NCBI RefSeq assembly: GCF_017592555.1
Contig: NZ_JAGFNS010000024.1
Location: forward strand, 1-64,000
Direction: 5' to 3'
Length of the DNA: 64,000 bases
DNA from: Actinoplanes flavus
GTDB lineage: Bacteria > Actinomycetota > Actinomycetes > Mycobacteriales > Micromonosporaceae
Every line of letters begins with the position of its first letter. Position 1 is the first letter of the stretch. The position numbers and the translations under genes are program-made. Shown one piece after another: positions 49,377-58,263 of the stretch. The notes beneath the pieces were generated by a model, which was given only the letters and a program-made list of their open reading frames with translations, ran no database searches and had not been told where the DNA came from.

Positions 49377-49769
49377 TTGCCGAGCCTCCCTGCAGCCCCG
49401 TCAGATTCCTTCGCCTCAACCTTCTCGGCTACTGTCCCGTCGAGCCATAAGCCGGATCATGCATGTCGGGCACCTTAGTTTGTAGGAATCCCACAAACAG
49501 CGTTGTGCCTGATGGCCAGACCGGGGTGCGATCGTTCGACCGTCCCGGCCCCGTTCCGATCCACGGCCCCTACCGGGAGCAGCGAAAACACTATCCCGCA
49601 CCATCCCGGGTCCACGGCCCCTGTCGATACCCCTCAACCCGGCGGGCCGCTCACCCTGGGTGCCTTCACTTAACCGCCAAAACACTCTTTTCGTACGCTC
49701 CGCGCAGCCCGCGACCGCACGCACCCCGCCCCGTGACCCGCCACGCGACCTTCCGGCGGCTCCCGGCCC
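49377..49769. other. Upstream region of the carboxylase gene
   Basis: These 393 bp contain no convincing gene on either strand. Near the left end is a 21-bp palindrome (49478-49498). The right part shades into a degraded hydrolase remnant at 49770. Confidence 0.6.
49478..49498. promoter_or_regulatory. Operator candidate before the carboxylase gene
   Basis: Left arm GTTTGTAGGA and right arm TCCCACAAAC are separated by a single A. They match at nine of ten paired positions. The palindrome is AT-rich in its outer parts, unlike its surroundings, and lies about 102 bp upstream of the ATG. It is likely a repressor site or overlaps the promoter. Confidence 0.6.
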
Positions 49770-49964
49770 CCGACGCGGCCGCTCGCCGACGCGCAGGGCT
49801 GGGAACGGTTCGCCGTGTTCGGCGGCTCCGGAGGCGGTCCGCACGCGCGGTGGCTGCTCGAGAGCATCCCCGGAGCGCGGGCACACCGGTACACCGGCGG
49901 CCACGTGCCCGGCCCCGAGATCTTCCGGCAGATCTACGACTGGCTGCGCGCCCCGGCCGGGTGA
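49770..49964 (+). pseudogene. Internally deleted alpha/beta hydrolase remnant
   Basis: The frame ending at 49964 reads RPLADAQGWERFAVFGGSGG then GPHARWLLESIPGARAHRY and TGGHVPGPEIFRQIYDWLR. The nucleophile elbow FGGSGGGP is joined directly to the C-terminal segment carrying the His-containing end. The middle of the fold (lid and Asp strand) is missing, and no start or N-terminal half is found upstream. It is a deletion remnant. Confidence 0.7.
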
Positions 49965-50042
49965 GTGGGTGGCGGGACCGCGATCGGCCGTCGCCGGGAA
50001 ATCGGCGGCGGACGATCGGCTGATCGCCTACGGTCACCGGCC

Positions 50043-50870
50043 ATGACCGAGACGATGGTGACCGCCGGGCCGCTGCGACTGTGGACGGAACGGACCGGGG
50101 ACCCCGGCCGGCCCGCCGTCCTGCTGATCATGGGGTCGTCGGCGCAGGGCTACAGCTGTCCGGACACGCTGGTCGACCGGCTCGTCGACCGCGGGGTGCA
50201 GGTGATCCGGTACGACCATCGCGACACCGGGCTCTCCAGTGTCGTCGACGTCGACCGGCATCCGTACGGGCTGTCCGACCTGGCCGCCGACGCGCTGGCC
50301 GTCCTGGACGCCTACCGGCTGCCGTCCGCCCACATCGCCGGAGCGTCGATGGGCGGCATGATCGCGCAGTGGCTGGGCGTGCACGCGCCGGACCGGGTGC
50401 GGTCGCTGACCCTGCTGTCCACCAGCCCGATGGGCGCCCGCCCCGGCGACCTGCCGCCACCGGCCGACCGCTTCCTCGAACACCTCGCCGACACGGCCGG
50501 GGACCCGCCCGGGGTGGACGCCGACGTGGCCCTGTTCCGGGTGATGAACGGCGACGTCCGCCCCTTCGACGAGCCGGCGTGCCGGGCGATGCTGGAGCGC
50601 TGCTGGGCCCGGGCCGTCGACCCGTCGGCGGCCGCCCACCACGGGCTGATCGCCCGGATGGCCGGCCCGGACCTGCGCACGCCGCTGTCCACGATCACCG
50701 CGCCGACCACGATCGTGCACGGCGACCGGGATCCGGTCGTCCCGCTTGCCCACGGTGAGGCGCTGGCGGCCGCGATTCCGCACGCCGAGCTGCACGTCGT
50801 ACCGGGCATGGGGCACGTCTACTGCTCGCCCGGTCTCCCGGAACTGATCGCCGGCCTGATCCGCCTCTGA
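50043..50870 (+). CDS. Alpha/beta hydrolase
   Basis: This 275-residue serine hydrolase has the oxyanion region LLIMGSSAQGYS, an IRYDHRDTGLS strand, the nucleophile elbow IAGASMGGMIAQ, acid in IVHGDRDPVVP and His in PGMGHVY. It resembles epoxide-hydrolase or aclacinomycin-methylesterase types. The substrate is unknown. The ATG at 50043 is taken over a longer frame from 49965 that overlaps the remnant gene. Confidence 0.9.
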   Translation: MTETMVTAGPLRLWTERTGDPGRPAVLLIMGSSAQGYSCPDTLVDRLVDRGVQVIRYDHRDTGLSSVVDVDRHPYGLSDLAADALAVLDAYRLPSAHIAGASMGGMIAQWLGVHAPDRVRSLTLLSTSPMGARPGDLPPPADRFLEHLADTAGDPPGVDADVALFRVMNGDVRPFDEPACRAMLERCWARAVDPSAAAHHGLIARMAGPDLRTPLSTITAPTTIVHGDRDPVVPLAHGEALAAAIPHAELHVVPGMGHVYCSPGLPELIAGLIRL

Positions 50871-50888
50871 CCGGTGGTTCGGGGGCCG

Positions 50889-50926
50889 CGGTGGCGGAGT
50901 CGTGCCTTGGCGTGACTCCGCCACCG
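50889..50926 (+). terminator. Hairpin terminator
   Basis: Perfect 13-bp arms CGGTGGCGGAGTC and GACTCCGCCACCG with a 12-nt loop stand 19 bp past the hydrolase stop. Confidence 0.85.
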
Positions 50927-50969
50927 TCAGGTATTCACCGGCGTCGACCGTACCGATAGAACTCCTTGC

Positions 50970-53900
50970 ATGTCTTCCCCCTTGATGCGGCGCCGGCTGC
51001 TGGCCGCCGTCGCCGCGGCCGGTCTGCTCAGCGGCGGCGTCGCCGCGGTGCAGGAACCCGCGACCGCGGCCGCCCCCCGAACACCGACGAAGACCACCAC
51101 CGAAACCACCCACACGATCACCCTGATCACCGGTGACGTGGTCACCGTGCGCGGCTCCGACGGCGGCGCCGGGACCGTCGACGTCGACCGGCCCGACGGC
51201 GCCCCCGGCGGCGTCCGGCTCCAGCGCAGCGGTGACGACCTGTTCGTCCTGCCCGACGAGGTGCTGCCGCTGCTCAGCGCCGACCGGCTGGACCGCCGCC
51301 TGTTCAACGTCACCGATCTGCTCGCGATGGGGTACGACGACGCGAAGACCACCGTCGTGCCGGTGATCAGCACCGCCCCGGCGGGGGCGGCCCGCTCGGT
51401 CGCACCGGCCGTCCCGCGCGGCGCGAAACTGGTCCGCGACCTGCGGGCGGTCGGCGCCGCCGCGCTCACCGTGGACAAGAAGCAGACCCGCCCGTTCTGG
51501 ACCGCCCTGGGCGAGAAGCCGGGCAAGCTCTGGCTGGACGGGAAGGTCACCGCCACCCTCAAGGACAGCGTCCCGCAGATCGGCGCGCCCGAGGCGTGGG
51601 CGGCCGGCTACGACGGCGCCGGCGTGACGGTGGCGGTCCTCGACACCGGCATCGACGCCACCCACCCCGACCTCGCCGGCCAGATCGACGAGAAGGTCAG
51701 CTTCGTGCCGGAGCAGGACACCTCCGACGTCAACGGGCACGGCACCCACGTCGCCTCGACGATCGTCGGCACCGGCGCCGCCTCCGGCGGTGTCGACAGG
51801 GGTGTCGCGCCCGGTGCCGACCTGATCGTCGGCAAGGTGCTCGACAACAGCGGCTCCGGACTCGACTCCTGGGTGCTCGCCGGCATGCAGTGGGCCGCCG
51901 AGTCGGGCGCCGACGTCGTCAGCATGAGCCTCAGCGACCCGACGCTGTCCGACGGCACCGACCCGATGGCGGTCGCGGTCGACACCCTGTCCGCGAAGTA
52001 CGGCACCCTGTTCGTGATCGCCTCCGGCAACAGTGGGCCGGAGAGCATCGGCACCCCGAGTTCGGCGGCCAGCGCGCTCACCGTCGGCGCCGTCGACAAG
52101 CAGGACCGGCTGGCGAGCTTCTCCAGCACCGGCCCGCTGGTCCGCAGCGGCGCCCTCAAACCGGACATCACCGCGCCGGGCGTGAACATCAACGCCGCCC
52201 GCTCGCAGCAGATGACCAGCGGAAGCGGCCTCTACCGCAGCATCAGCGGCACCTCGATGGCCACCCCGCACGTCTCCGGGGCGGCCGCGATCCTGGCCCA
52301 GCGGCACCCCGGCTGGACCGGCCCGCAGCTCAAGGAGGCGCTGATGAGCAGCGCCAAGGGGCTGCCCGGCTACACGCCGTACGAGGTCGGCACCGGCCGG
52401 GTCGACGTGGCCGCCGCCGTCCGCGACGAGGTACGCGCGACCGGCTCGGTGTTCCTCGGCAACTTCGACTGGCCGCACGAGCCGAGCGACGCGCCGGTCA
52501 CCAAGCCGGTCACCTTCACCAACACGGGCACCACCGACGTCACCCTGAACCTGGCCGCCACCGGCCCGTTCGAGCTCGGCGCCGGCTCGGTGGCGGTGCC
52601 CGCCGGCGGCACCGCCACGGTTCCGGTCAGCGGTGACCCGACCAAGCCCGGCACCGGCCGCTACACCGGCTACCTGGTCGGCACCGACGCCACGGGCGCC
52701 GTCGTCACCCGTACCTCGCTGGGTCTGATCAAAGAGGACGAGCGGTACGACCTGACCGTCAAACTCGTCGGCCGGGACGGCAGACCCGCCACCTCGTCCG
52801 TCGTGATCAAGCAGGAGGGCGAGTACTACCCGTACTTCCTCACCGTCGCCGGTGAGCAGACGCTGCGGATGCCGCCCGGCACCTACACGGTCGAGTCCTT
52901 CCTCGAGGGGCGGGGTGAGCGGGCCGACTCCCTCGGTTACGTCGTCCTGGTCGACCCGGAGACCGTGCTCGACGGCGAGTCCGCCACGGTCGTGCTGGAC
53001 GCCAGCAAGGCCCGCCTGCTCGACACCACCACGCCGCAGCGCACCGAGAACCGGCAGCGCAAGGTCGACTACACGGTCACCTACCCCGGTGGCGACAGCT
53101 TCCGGGACGCCTTCCTGATCCCGACCCGGTACGACGACGTCTACGTCTCGCCGACCGAGCAGGTCGAGGACGTGACGTTCACGATGGTCCACCGGTGGCG
53201 CAAGGGTGAGCCGCTGCTGACCGTGAGCGCGCTCGGCCTGCCGCCGCTGGACGTCACGGTCCAGCCGGGCAGCACCCTCGACGCCGGCCGCGACATCCTG
53301 CCGCTGGTCTACGCGGGCACCGGCACCCCCGGCGAGTACCCGGACGCCAAGGGCAAGGCGGTCGTGGTGACCCGCAGCGACGCGATCAGCGCCGTCGACC
53401 GGGCCGCCGCCGCGGTCGCCGCCGGAGCGGAACTGCTGCTGGTCGTCAACGACGGCGTGGGCATCCTCAACGAGGTGGTGGGTGACTCGCCGATCCCGGT
53501 CGCCACCGTGCACCGCGACGCCGGGGCACGCCTCGTCGACCTGGCGAGGTCGGGCCGGCGGCACATCGCCACCAACCAGGTGCCGTACGCGTCCTACCTC
53601 TACGACCTGACCCGCACCTACCCCGGAAAGGTGCCGAACCGGCCGCTCACTTACCACCCGCGCGCCACCGACCTGGCCCGGATCGACGCGCGCTACCACA
53701 ACCCGACCGAGCCGGTGGAGGGCAGCGGCGGCCGGTACGACGTGACGTTCGTTCCGGGGCTCGGTTTCCCGGAGCGGGAGTGGCACCCGTCCACCCGTAC
53801 CGAATGGGTCACCCCCGGCCAGGAATGGGCCGAGGCACACGCGCAGGGCACCTGGACGGTCTCGACCAACCGCCACGCGTACGCCGCGGGCGCCACCCGC

Positions 53901-54599
53901 CTGAACTGGTTCGCCCCGGCGATCCGGCCCGCGTTCAGCCGCACGTTCGCCGTGCAGAACAGCCGCTACCAGGACAACATGACGATCAACGTGCAGGCCT
54001 GGACGCCGTCCGGGGACACCCTCGAACACGGCGGCAACCTGGAGTGGGGTTCGGTGCCCACCAACCTCAAGCTCTACCAGGGCGGCACACTGCTGCACGA
54101 GAACAAGCTGTCGTCGTCGTTGCAGTGGAAGCAGGTGCCGTCCGGGACCCTGCCGTACCGCCTGGTGCTGGACGCCTCCCGGCCGGCGGAGGAGTGGCGG
54201 CTGTCCACCCGCACCCACACCGAGTGGGACTTCGTCTCCAGCTCCAACGACTCGGACCGTTTCGAGCCGATGGCACTGCTCCAGATGGAGTACCGCCTCG
54301 ACACCGACCCGCACGGTGACGTCCCGGCCGGCAGCACCCAGAGAATCCGGGTGAAGCCGATCCCGCAGGCCGGCGGCGGCCCGGACACCGGCACCGTCAC
54401 CTCGGTCACGCTGGAGGTGTCCTACGACGACGGCGCCACCTGGCAGAAGGCGACGCTGCGCAAGGACGGCGGCTGGTGGAGCAGCACGCTGAAACTGCCG
54501 AGGCGGCCCGGCGGCTTCCTCTCGGTGCGCGCCACCGGCGCCACCGACGCCGGGTTCGGCATCAACCAGGAGATCATCCGGGCGTACGGGTTCCGATGA
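50970..54599 (+). CDS. Secreted subtilisin-family serine protease (S8)
   Basis: This 1209-residue exported protease has a signal peptide (MRRRLLAAVAAAGLLSGGVAAV), a propeptide to about residue 200, and a catalytic domain with Asp225 (VLDTGIDATHPD), His257 (NGHGTHVAS) and Ser429 (SGTSMATPHVSG). The oxyanion Asn is in ASGNSGP. The C-terminal 700 residues are beta-rich and include a PA-like insert (VVTRSDAISAVDRAAAAVAAGA). This is the usual layout of large actinobacterial subtilases. The terminators before it and the separate regulator after it suggest a monocistronic gene. Confidence 0.93.
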   Translation: MSSPLMRRRLLAAVAAAGLLSGGVAAVQEPATAAAPRTPTKTTTETTHTITLITGDVVTVRGSDGGAGTVDVDRPDGAPGGVRLQRSGDDLFVLPDEVLPLLSADRLDRRLFNVTDLLAMGYDDAKTTVVPVISTAPAGAARSVAPAVPRGAKLVRDLRAVGAAALTVDKKQTRPFWTALGEKPGKLWLDGKVTATLKDSVPQIGAPEAWAAGYDGAGVTVAVLDTGIDATHPDLAGQIDEKVSFVPEQDTSDVNGHGTHVASTIVGTGAASGGVDRGVAPGADLIVGKVLDNSGSGLDSWVLAGMQWAAESGADVVSMSLSDPTLSDGTDPMAVAVDTLSAKYGTLFVIASGNSGPESIGTPSSAASALTVGAVDKQDRLASFSSTGPLVRSGALKPDITAPGVNINAARSQQMTSGSGLYRSISGTSMATPHVSGAAAILAQRHPGWTGPQLKEALMSSAKGLPGYTPYEVGTGRVDVAAAVRDEVRATGSVFLGNFDWPHEPSDAPVTKPVTFTNTGTTDVTLNLAATGPFELGAGSVAVPAGGTATVPVSGDPTKPGTGRYTGYLVGTDATGAVVTRTSLGLIKEDERYDLTVKLVGRDGRPATSSVVIKQEGEYYPYFLTVAGEQTLRMPPGTYTVESFLEGRGERADSLGYVVLVDPETVLDGESATVVLDASKARLLDTTTPQRTENRQRKVDYTVTYPGGDSFRDAFLIPTRYDDVYVSPTEQVEDVTFTMVHRWRKGEPLLTVSALGLPPLDVTVQPGSTLDAGRDILPLVYAGTGTPGEYPDAKGKAVVVTRSDAISAVDRAAAAVAAGAELLLVVNDGVGILNEVVGDSPIPVATVHRDAGARLVDLARSGRRHIATNQVPYASYLYDLTRTYPGKVPNRPLTYHPRATDLARIDARYHNPTEPVEGSGGRYDVTFVPGLGFPEREWHPSTRTEWVTPGQEWAEAHAQGTWTVSTNRHAYAAGATRLNWFAPAIRPAFSRTFAVQNSRYQDNMTINVQAWTPSGDTLEHGGNLEWGSVPTNLKLYQGGTLLHENKLSSSLQWKQVPSGTLPYRLVLDASRPAEEWRLSTRTHTEWDFVSSSNDSDRFEPMALLQMEYRLDTDPHGDVPAGSTQRIRVKPIPQAGGGPDTGTVTSVTLEVSYDDGATWQKATLRKDGGWWSSTLKLPRRPGGFLSVRATGATDAGFGINQEIIRAYGFR

Positions 54600-54706
54600 T
54601 CCCACTCGCGGGGCCCTGGGACGGCGACGTCCCGGGGCCCGGCATATCCTCTCCGCACCTCCGGGTGGACTCTCCGCGCCCCCGGGTGGAGAGGAGACGG
54701 CCACCG

Positions 54707-55669
54707 ATGCTCGCCGCTCTGGGCCTGAGCCCCGACCACGAGTCGGTCTACAGTGTCCTCGCCGGTCGCGCCCAGGCCGGCCTGGCCGAGCTCACCGTCG
54801 CCCTGCGACTGCCGGTCGCCGTGATCGAGGACGCGCTGTTCCAGCTGACCGCGTGCGGCCTGATCAAGTCCACACCGGACGGCGCGTTCGCGGCGGCGCC
54901 CCCGGCGGTGGCGCTGGGCGCCATGATCAGTGAACGGCGGGCCGAGCTGCGCAACGCCGAACTGGCCCTGGTCACCCTCGCCGAGGAGCACCGCAAGGCG
55001 ATGGCCGGCCGCACCATCAGCGAGTTGATCGAGGTGGTCACCGGGGTCGAGGCGATCCGGCACCGGTTCGCGCAGGTGCAGCACGCCGCCCGGCGGCAGG
55101 TCCGCACCTTCGTCACCACGCCGTTCGTGGCCGTGCCGCCGGGCGCCAACCCGGTCGAGTCGCAGATGGTGGCCCAGGGGGTGCGCTACCGGGTGGTCAT
55201 CGACCAGCCGGCGCTCTCCTCGCCCGGCATGGTCGCCGAGACGATGGAGTCGCTGCGGCAGGGCGTCCAGGTCCGGGTGACCGAGTCGCTGCCGATCAAG
55301 CTGATGCTCGCCGACGACGAGCTGGCCCTGGTGCCGCTGACGGTCGCCGTCGGTGAGGAGCCGGGCGCCGTCCTGCTGCACCGGTCCGGGCTGCTCACCG
55401 CCATGGACGCGCTCTTCGAGACGGTGTGGAGCCACGCTCACCCGCTGGATCTGGCGGGCCTCGGCGAGCCGGCCGCGGACGTCGTCACGGCGCTGGACCG
55501 GACCATCCTGGCGCTGCTGCTCGCCGGGCTCACCGATCAGGCCGTCGCCGCCCAGCTCGACCTCTCGCTGCGCACCCTGCAACGGCGCCTACGGCACCTG
55601 ATGGACCTGGCCGGCGTCCAGACCCGCATGCAACTCGGGTGGCACGCGGCCCGCCACGACTGGACCTGA
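54707..55669 (+). CDS. TrmB-type regulator with LuxR-like C-terminal helix-turn-helix
   Basis: This 320-residue cytoplasmic regulator has an N-terminal winged-helix (LGLSPDHESVYSVLAGRAQAGLAELTVAL) that resembles TrmB/sugar-regulator HTHs, a middle effector domain (VRTFVTTPFVAVPPGAN, RYRVVIDQPAL) and a C-terminal HTH (ALDRTILALLLAGLTDQAVAAQLDLSLRTLQRRLRHLM). This double-HTH type is common in streptomycetes, often beside secreted proteases, as here. The ATG at 54707 begins the domain. Targets are unknown. Confidence 0.83.
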   Translation: MLAALGLSPDHESVYSVLAGRAQAGLAELTVALRLPVAVIEDALFQLTACGLIKSTPDGAFAAAPPAVALGAMISERRAELRNAELALVTLAEEHRKAMAGRTISELIEVVTGVEAIRHRFAQVQHAARRQVRTFVTTPFVAVPPGANPVESQMVAQGVRYRVVIDQPALSSPGMVAETMESLRQGVQVRVTESLPIKLMLADDELALVPLTVAVGEEPGAVLLHRSGLLTAMDALFETVWSHAHPLDLAGLGEPAADVVTALDRTILALLLAGLTDQAVAAQLDLSLRTLQRRLRHLMDLAGVQTRMQLGWHAARHDWT

Positions 55670-55685
55670 CAGCGCGGCGGCGGCG

Positions 55686-55889
55686 TCACGACTCCCGAGT
55701 GAAGAGCGTCGCGATCCGGTGCTGCCAACCTGGCAGGAAGCGCGGCGGGCGGGCGGGCGAATGGTTCCACCGGTGGTTCAGCGAAAGGCGCGGGGTGGCG
55801 CCGGGCCGCCGCTCGGCATGCGCCGGAACGCCGGGAACGCGATGTGTCGCCCGGTGCAGCAGGTCGGCCAGCGAGCCTCTGGTCGTCAT
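55686..55889 (-). CDS. Small protein gene under tetO-like control
   Basis: This 67-residue product reads MTTRGSLADLLHRATHRVPG and ends GWQHRIATLFTRES. It is Arg/His-rich and has no hydrophobic helix. The start at 55889 lies 9 nt after AGAGG, which itself belongs to a tetO-like operator. It is divergent from the TetR gene, the position normally held by the pump or oxidoreductase that TetR controls, so this could be a stub left by deletion. No family is recognised. Confidence 0.5.
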   Translation of the reverse strand: MTTRGSLADLLHRATHRVPGVPAHAERRPGATPRLSLNHRWNHSPARPPRFLPGWQHRIATLFTRES

Positions 55890-55901
55890 CGCCATCGTCC
55901 T

Positions 55902-55939
55902 CTCTATCGGTGATAGAGCGACTCTAGCACTGATAGAGT
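55902..55939. promoter_or_regulatory. Two tetO-like operators
   Basis: Site 1, CTCTATC-GGT-GATAGAG (55902-55918), is a perfect palindrome. Site 2, ACTCTAGC-ACT-GATAGAGT (55921-55939), has one mismatch. Centres are 20 bp apart, about two helical turns. Both match the classical tetO pattern TCTATC-N3-GATAGA and lie between the divergent small gene and the TetR gene. Confidence 0.88.
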
Positions 55940-55958
55940 GCGGTCGGGAGGTACCGCA

Positions 55959-56582
55959 TTGGCGCTGGACCGACAGAGGATCGTCGCGGAGGCCGTCGCG
56001 CTGCTGGACGCCGACGGGCTCGACGGTGTGACGACACGCAAACTCGCCGCGCGGCTGGGCGTGCGGTCGCCGACGCTCTACTGGCACGTGCCCAACAAGG
56101 CGGCCCTGGTCACCGCGATCGCCGACGCGATCCTCGACCAGGAGTTCGCCGACCGGTCACCGCCCGCGCCGGAGCAGCACTGGCGGGACTGGTTGAGCGA
56201 CCTGGCCGGGCGGTTGCGCCGGGCGATGCTCGCCCATCCGGACGGTGCCCGGGTGATCTCCACCGCCCAGCTCTCCCGCACCATGACCGCGATCTCCGAA
56301 CTGGCCATGAGCACCCTCGTGGACCGCGGCGTGCCGCTGCGGCGGGCCCGGGTGATCGTCCTGACCGTCGAGCGCTTCACCGTCGGCCACGTCCTCGAGG
56401 AGCAGGCCCCCCGCCCGGACGCGGAGGCGCTCGAAGGCTTCGACATGGAGACGTTCACGCGGCAGCACCCGACCGTGATCGCGGCCGTCACCGACTACTT
56501 CGAGCCCGGCCGCACCGTCGACGACCTGTTCCATGACTGTCTCGAGGTGGTCATCGCCGGCGCCGTGGCCAGAGCCACCTGA
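55959..56582 (+). CDS. TetR repressor (tetracycline-repressor class)
   Basis: This 207-residue regulator has the N-terminal HTH LDRQRIVAEAVALLDADGLDGVTTRKLAARLGVRSPTLYWHVPNKAALV, strikingly like TetR of tetracycline resistance, and a TetR_C_1-type ligand domain. The TTG start at 55959 follows GGAGG. The GTG at 55938 lies in the operator and is less likely. Two tetO-like sites stand directly upstream, so it almost surely represses itself and the divergent gene. The ligand is unknown. Confidence 0.93.
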   Translation: MALDRQRIVAEAVALLDADGLDGVTTRKLAARLGVRSPTLYWHVPNKAALVTAIADAILDQEFADRSPPAPEQHWRDWLSDLAGRLRRAMLAHPDGARVISTAQLSRTMTAISELAMSTLVDRGVPLRRARVIVLTVERFTVGHVLEEQAPRPDAEALEGFDMETFTRQHPTVIAAVTDYFEPGRTVDDLFHDCLEVVIAGAVARAT

Positions 56583-56602
56583 CGGCCCGGCCGGTTCGGC
56601 GG

Positions 56603-57529
56603 TCAGCTGGTCGGGGCGGGGGATCCGCCCGCCGGCTCACCGGTGGGTTCGGTCGTGGTGGTCGGCTCTACAGCCGAGGTCTCGACAGGTGGGCCGCTGG
56701 TCTCCTCGACCGGGTCCGGGCTCTCGGTCGGCATGTCCGTCACCGTGGGGGCCGGGCCGGCGGCATCCTCGCCGCCGGGGTCGTCCGGCAGCGGCGAATC
56801 CTGGTCGCCGTCCGTTCCGGCGCGCCGTTCCAGCCCGGCGTCCGCATTGTCGACGTCGACCAGCTCGTACGCGCTGACCGCCCGCCTCCCGGCCGCCGGC
56901 TCGACCTTGACGACCTTCTCCGGGCGGTGTGTCTTCCACTTCTTGTTCCGGCCGGTGAACGAGACCGTGATGTCGTCCGGGTCGTGTTCGAAGGTGCCCA
57001 GCGGGTTGCCGCAATTGCACTTCACCACCGGTCTGCCGAATCTGTCGACCAGGACCGCGATTCCCGCCTCCAGCAGGGCGTCGAAGCCGTCCGCCCGGCC
57101 GTTGCGGTAGTCGTAGTTCTTCACCAGGGTGTCGTTGCGCAGCAGCACCGGCGTGAGGTCCTCGACGAAATCGTCGATCCGGTCGACCTCGATGCCCTGA
57201 ACGTCGGCCCACGCCCGGGCCTTCTTGCGGTTGGCCGGATCCTCGAGGAATTGGGCGAGCTTCTTCTTGGCGCAGCGTTTCCTGTTGCGGGAACCGCCGT
57301 ACAGGCCAGGCTGATCGCCATTTCTCGTGCCGCCCATGAGGGCCGTGACCGCGCCGACGTCGGCGTCGGCGTCCAGCCCCAGATCGAAGAAAGCCGCGGC
57401 CGCGGGAACGCCCCGGGCCAGGGCCTGGACGGCGACTCGCTGGGCGCAGCCCCCACTGACGGTGGCGATGCAGACCATGAGCGCGGCGACAGCGGCGGCC
57501 TGATACCTGATCCCCGGGAGAGATCTCAT
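56603..57529 (-). CDS. Lipoprotein, DUF6777-like
   Basis: This 308-residue secreted lipoprotein (signal to VSGGCAQ) has a conserved middle: LYGGSRNRKRCAKKKLAQFLEDP, GIEVDRIDDFVEDLTPVLLRNDTLVKNYDYRNG, GIAVLVDRFGRPVVKCNCGNPL. These match, from memory, the actinobacterial DUF6777 family of unknown function. The last 80 residues are Pro/Thr/Glu-rich and disordered. The start follows AAGAGGA. A good promoter lies upstream at 57573-57601. Confidence 0.82.
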   Translation of the reverse strand: MRSLPGIRYQAAAVAALMVCIATVSGGCAQRVAVQALARGVPAAAAFFDLGLDADADVGAVTALMGGTRNGDQPGLYGGSRNRKRCAKKKLAQFLEDPANRKKARAWADVQGIEVDRIDDFVEDLTPVLLRNDTLVKNYDYRNGRADGFDALLEAGIAVLVDRFGRPVVKCNCGNPLGTFEHDPDDITVSFTGRNKKWKTHRPEKVVKVEPAAGRRAVSAYELVDVDNADAGLERRAGTDGDQDSPLPDDPGGEDAAGPAPTVTDMPTESPDPVEETSGPPVETSAVEPTTTTEPTGEPAGGSPAPTS

Positions 57530-57572
57530 GCGGATTCCTCTTGAATGTCATTCCGGATGGGACGGGAAAACC

Positions 57573-57601
57573 GTATTAGGCATCCGCAAACGTGAAGACA
57601 A
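57573..57601 (-). promoter_or_regulatory. Sigma-70-type promoter of the DUF6777-like gene
   Basis: On the minus strand, TTGTCT and TAATAC are separated by exactly 17 bp and stand about 45 bp before the ATG. This is the best vegetative-type promoter seen in the window. Confidence 0.65.
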
Positions 57602-57674
57602 TTGGTCACCCGATCGGATTAGGAATGGTGATCGGTGAGGAATTCGGTCCCGGCCCTCCGAATAAGATCTCGAC

Positions 57675-58220
57675 GTGATGTACCTGCTGGTCGCCGGGCT
57701 GGCCGCGACGATGACGACCGCGCTGCCGCCGTCGGGTGATCTGAACGCGCTGGTCGACCTCTCGGCCGAGCGCCTGCTGCTGGCCGACCGGGTCGCCGCC
57801 GCCAAGTTCGGCACGGATCAGCCGATCGACGATCCGGTCCGCGAACAGCAGGTGCTCGACCGGGCCGCCGCGATGGCCGCCGAGGCCGGACTGGGCCCCG
57901 CCGAGACGGTCGTCTTCTTCCGGGCTCAGATCGAGATGAGCAAGACGGTGCAGCGCGGGCTGTTCGACCGGTGGACCCGGCACCCCGAGCGGGCCCCCGC
58001 CGACCGGCCCGATCTGGCCGCCGACGTGCGCCCGCGCCTGGACCGGATCACGGCCGCGTTCATCGACCGGCTCGCCGCCACCGCGGACCTGCGGGCCGCC
58101 ACCCGGCGCTGCCGCGACCTGCTGCTCGTCGCGGAGGGCGAGGCGGACCGCCGCCACCGGCTCGACCCGCTGCACGAGAAGGCCCTGCACGGCGCGATCG
58201 CCCCGATCTGCGCCGGCTGA
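57675..58220 (+). CDS. Secreted chorismate mutase (AroQ-gamma type)
   Basis: This 181-residue all-helical protein has an export signal (MMYLLVAGLAATMTTALPPSG). The chorismate mutase core is visible in LVDLSAERLLLADRVAAAKFGTDQPIDDPVREQQVL (active-site Arg and Lys) and FFRAQIEMSKTVQRGLFDRW. It converts chorismate to prephenate. Exported versions are known in mycobacteria and others, with unclear purpose. It starts with GTG at 57675 or ATG at 57678. Confidence 0.85.
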   Translation: MMYLLVAGLAATMTTALPPSGDLNALVDLSAERLLLADRVAAAKFGTDQPIDDPVREQQVLDRAAAMAAEAGLGPAETVVFFRAQIEMSKTVQRGLFDRWTRHPERAPADRPDLAADVRPRLDRITAAFIDRLAATADLRAATRRCRDLLLVAEGEADRRHRLDPLHEKALHGAIAPICAG

Positions 58221-58230
58221 CGGCACTCGT

Positions 58231-58247
58231 GCCCGCTCGGAGCGGGC
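58231..58247. terminator. Short hairpin between convergent genes
   Basis: GCCCGCT-CGG-AGCGGGC is a 7-bp stem, 11 bp after the chorismate mutase stop and 17 bp before the kinase stop. Confidence 0.6.
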
Positions 58248-58263
58248 TACCGGCCGCGAGCCT

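Noticed and set aside
49416..49904. A 162-residue minus-strand gene upstream of the carboxylase
   Set aside because: It lacks domain features and runs antisense to a recognisable hydrolase remnant and across the operator palindrome.
50034..54704. A 1556-codon open frame antisense to the subtilase gene
   Set aside because: In very GC-rich DNA the antisense frame of a real gene stays open by codon bias. The plus strand has a signal peptide and catalytic triad, while the antisense product has only low-complexity Val/Gly/Arg/Asp sequence.
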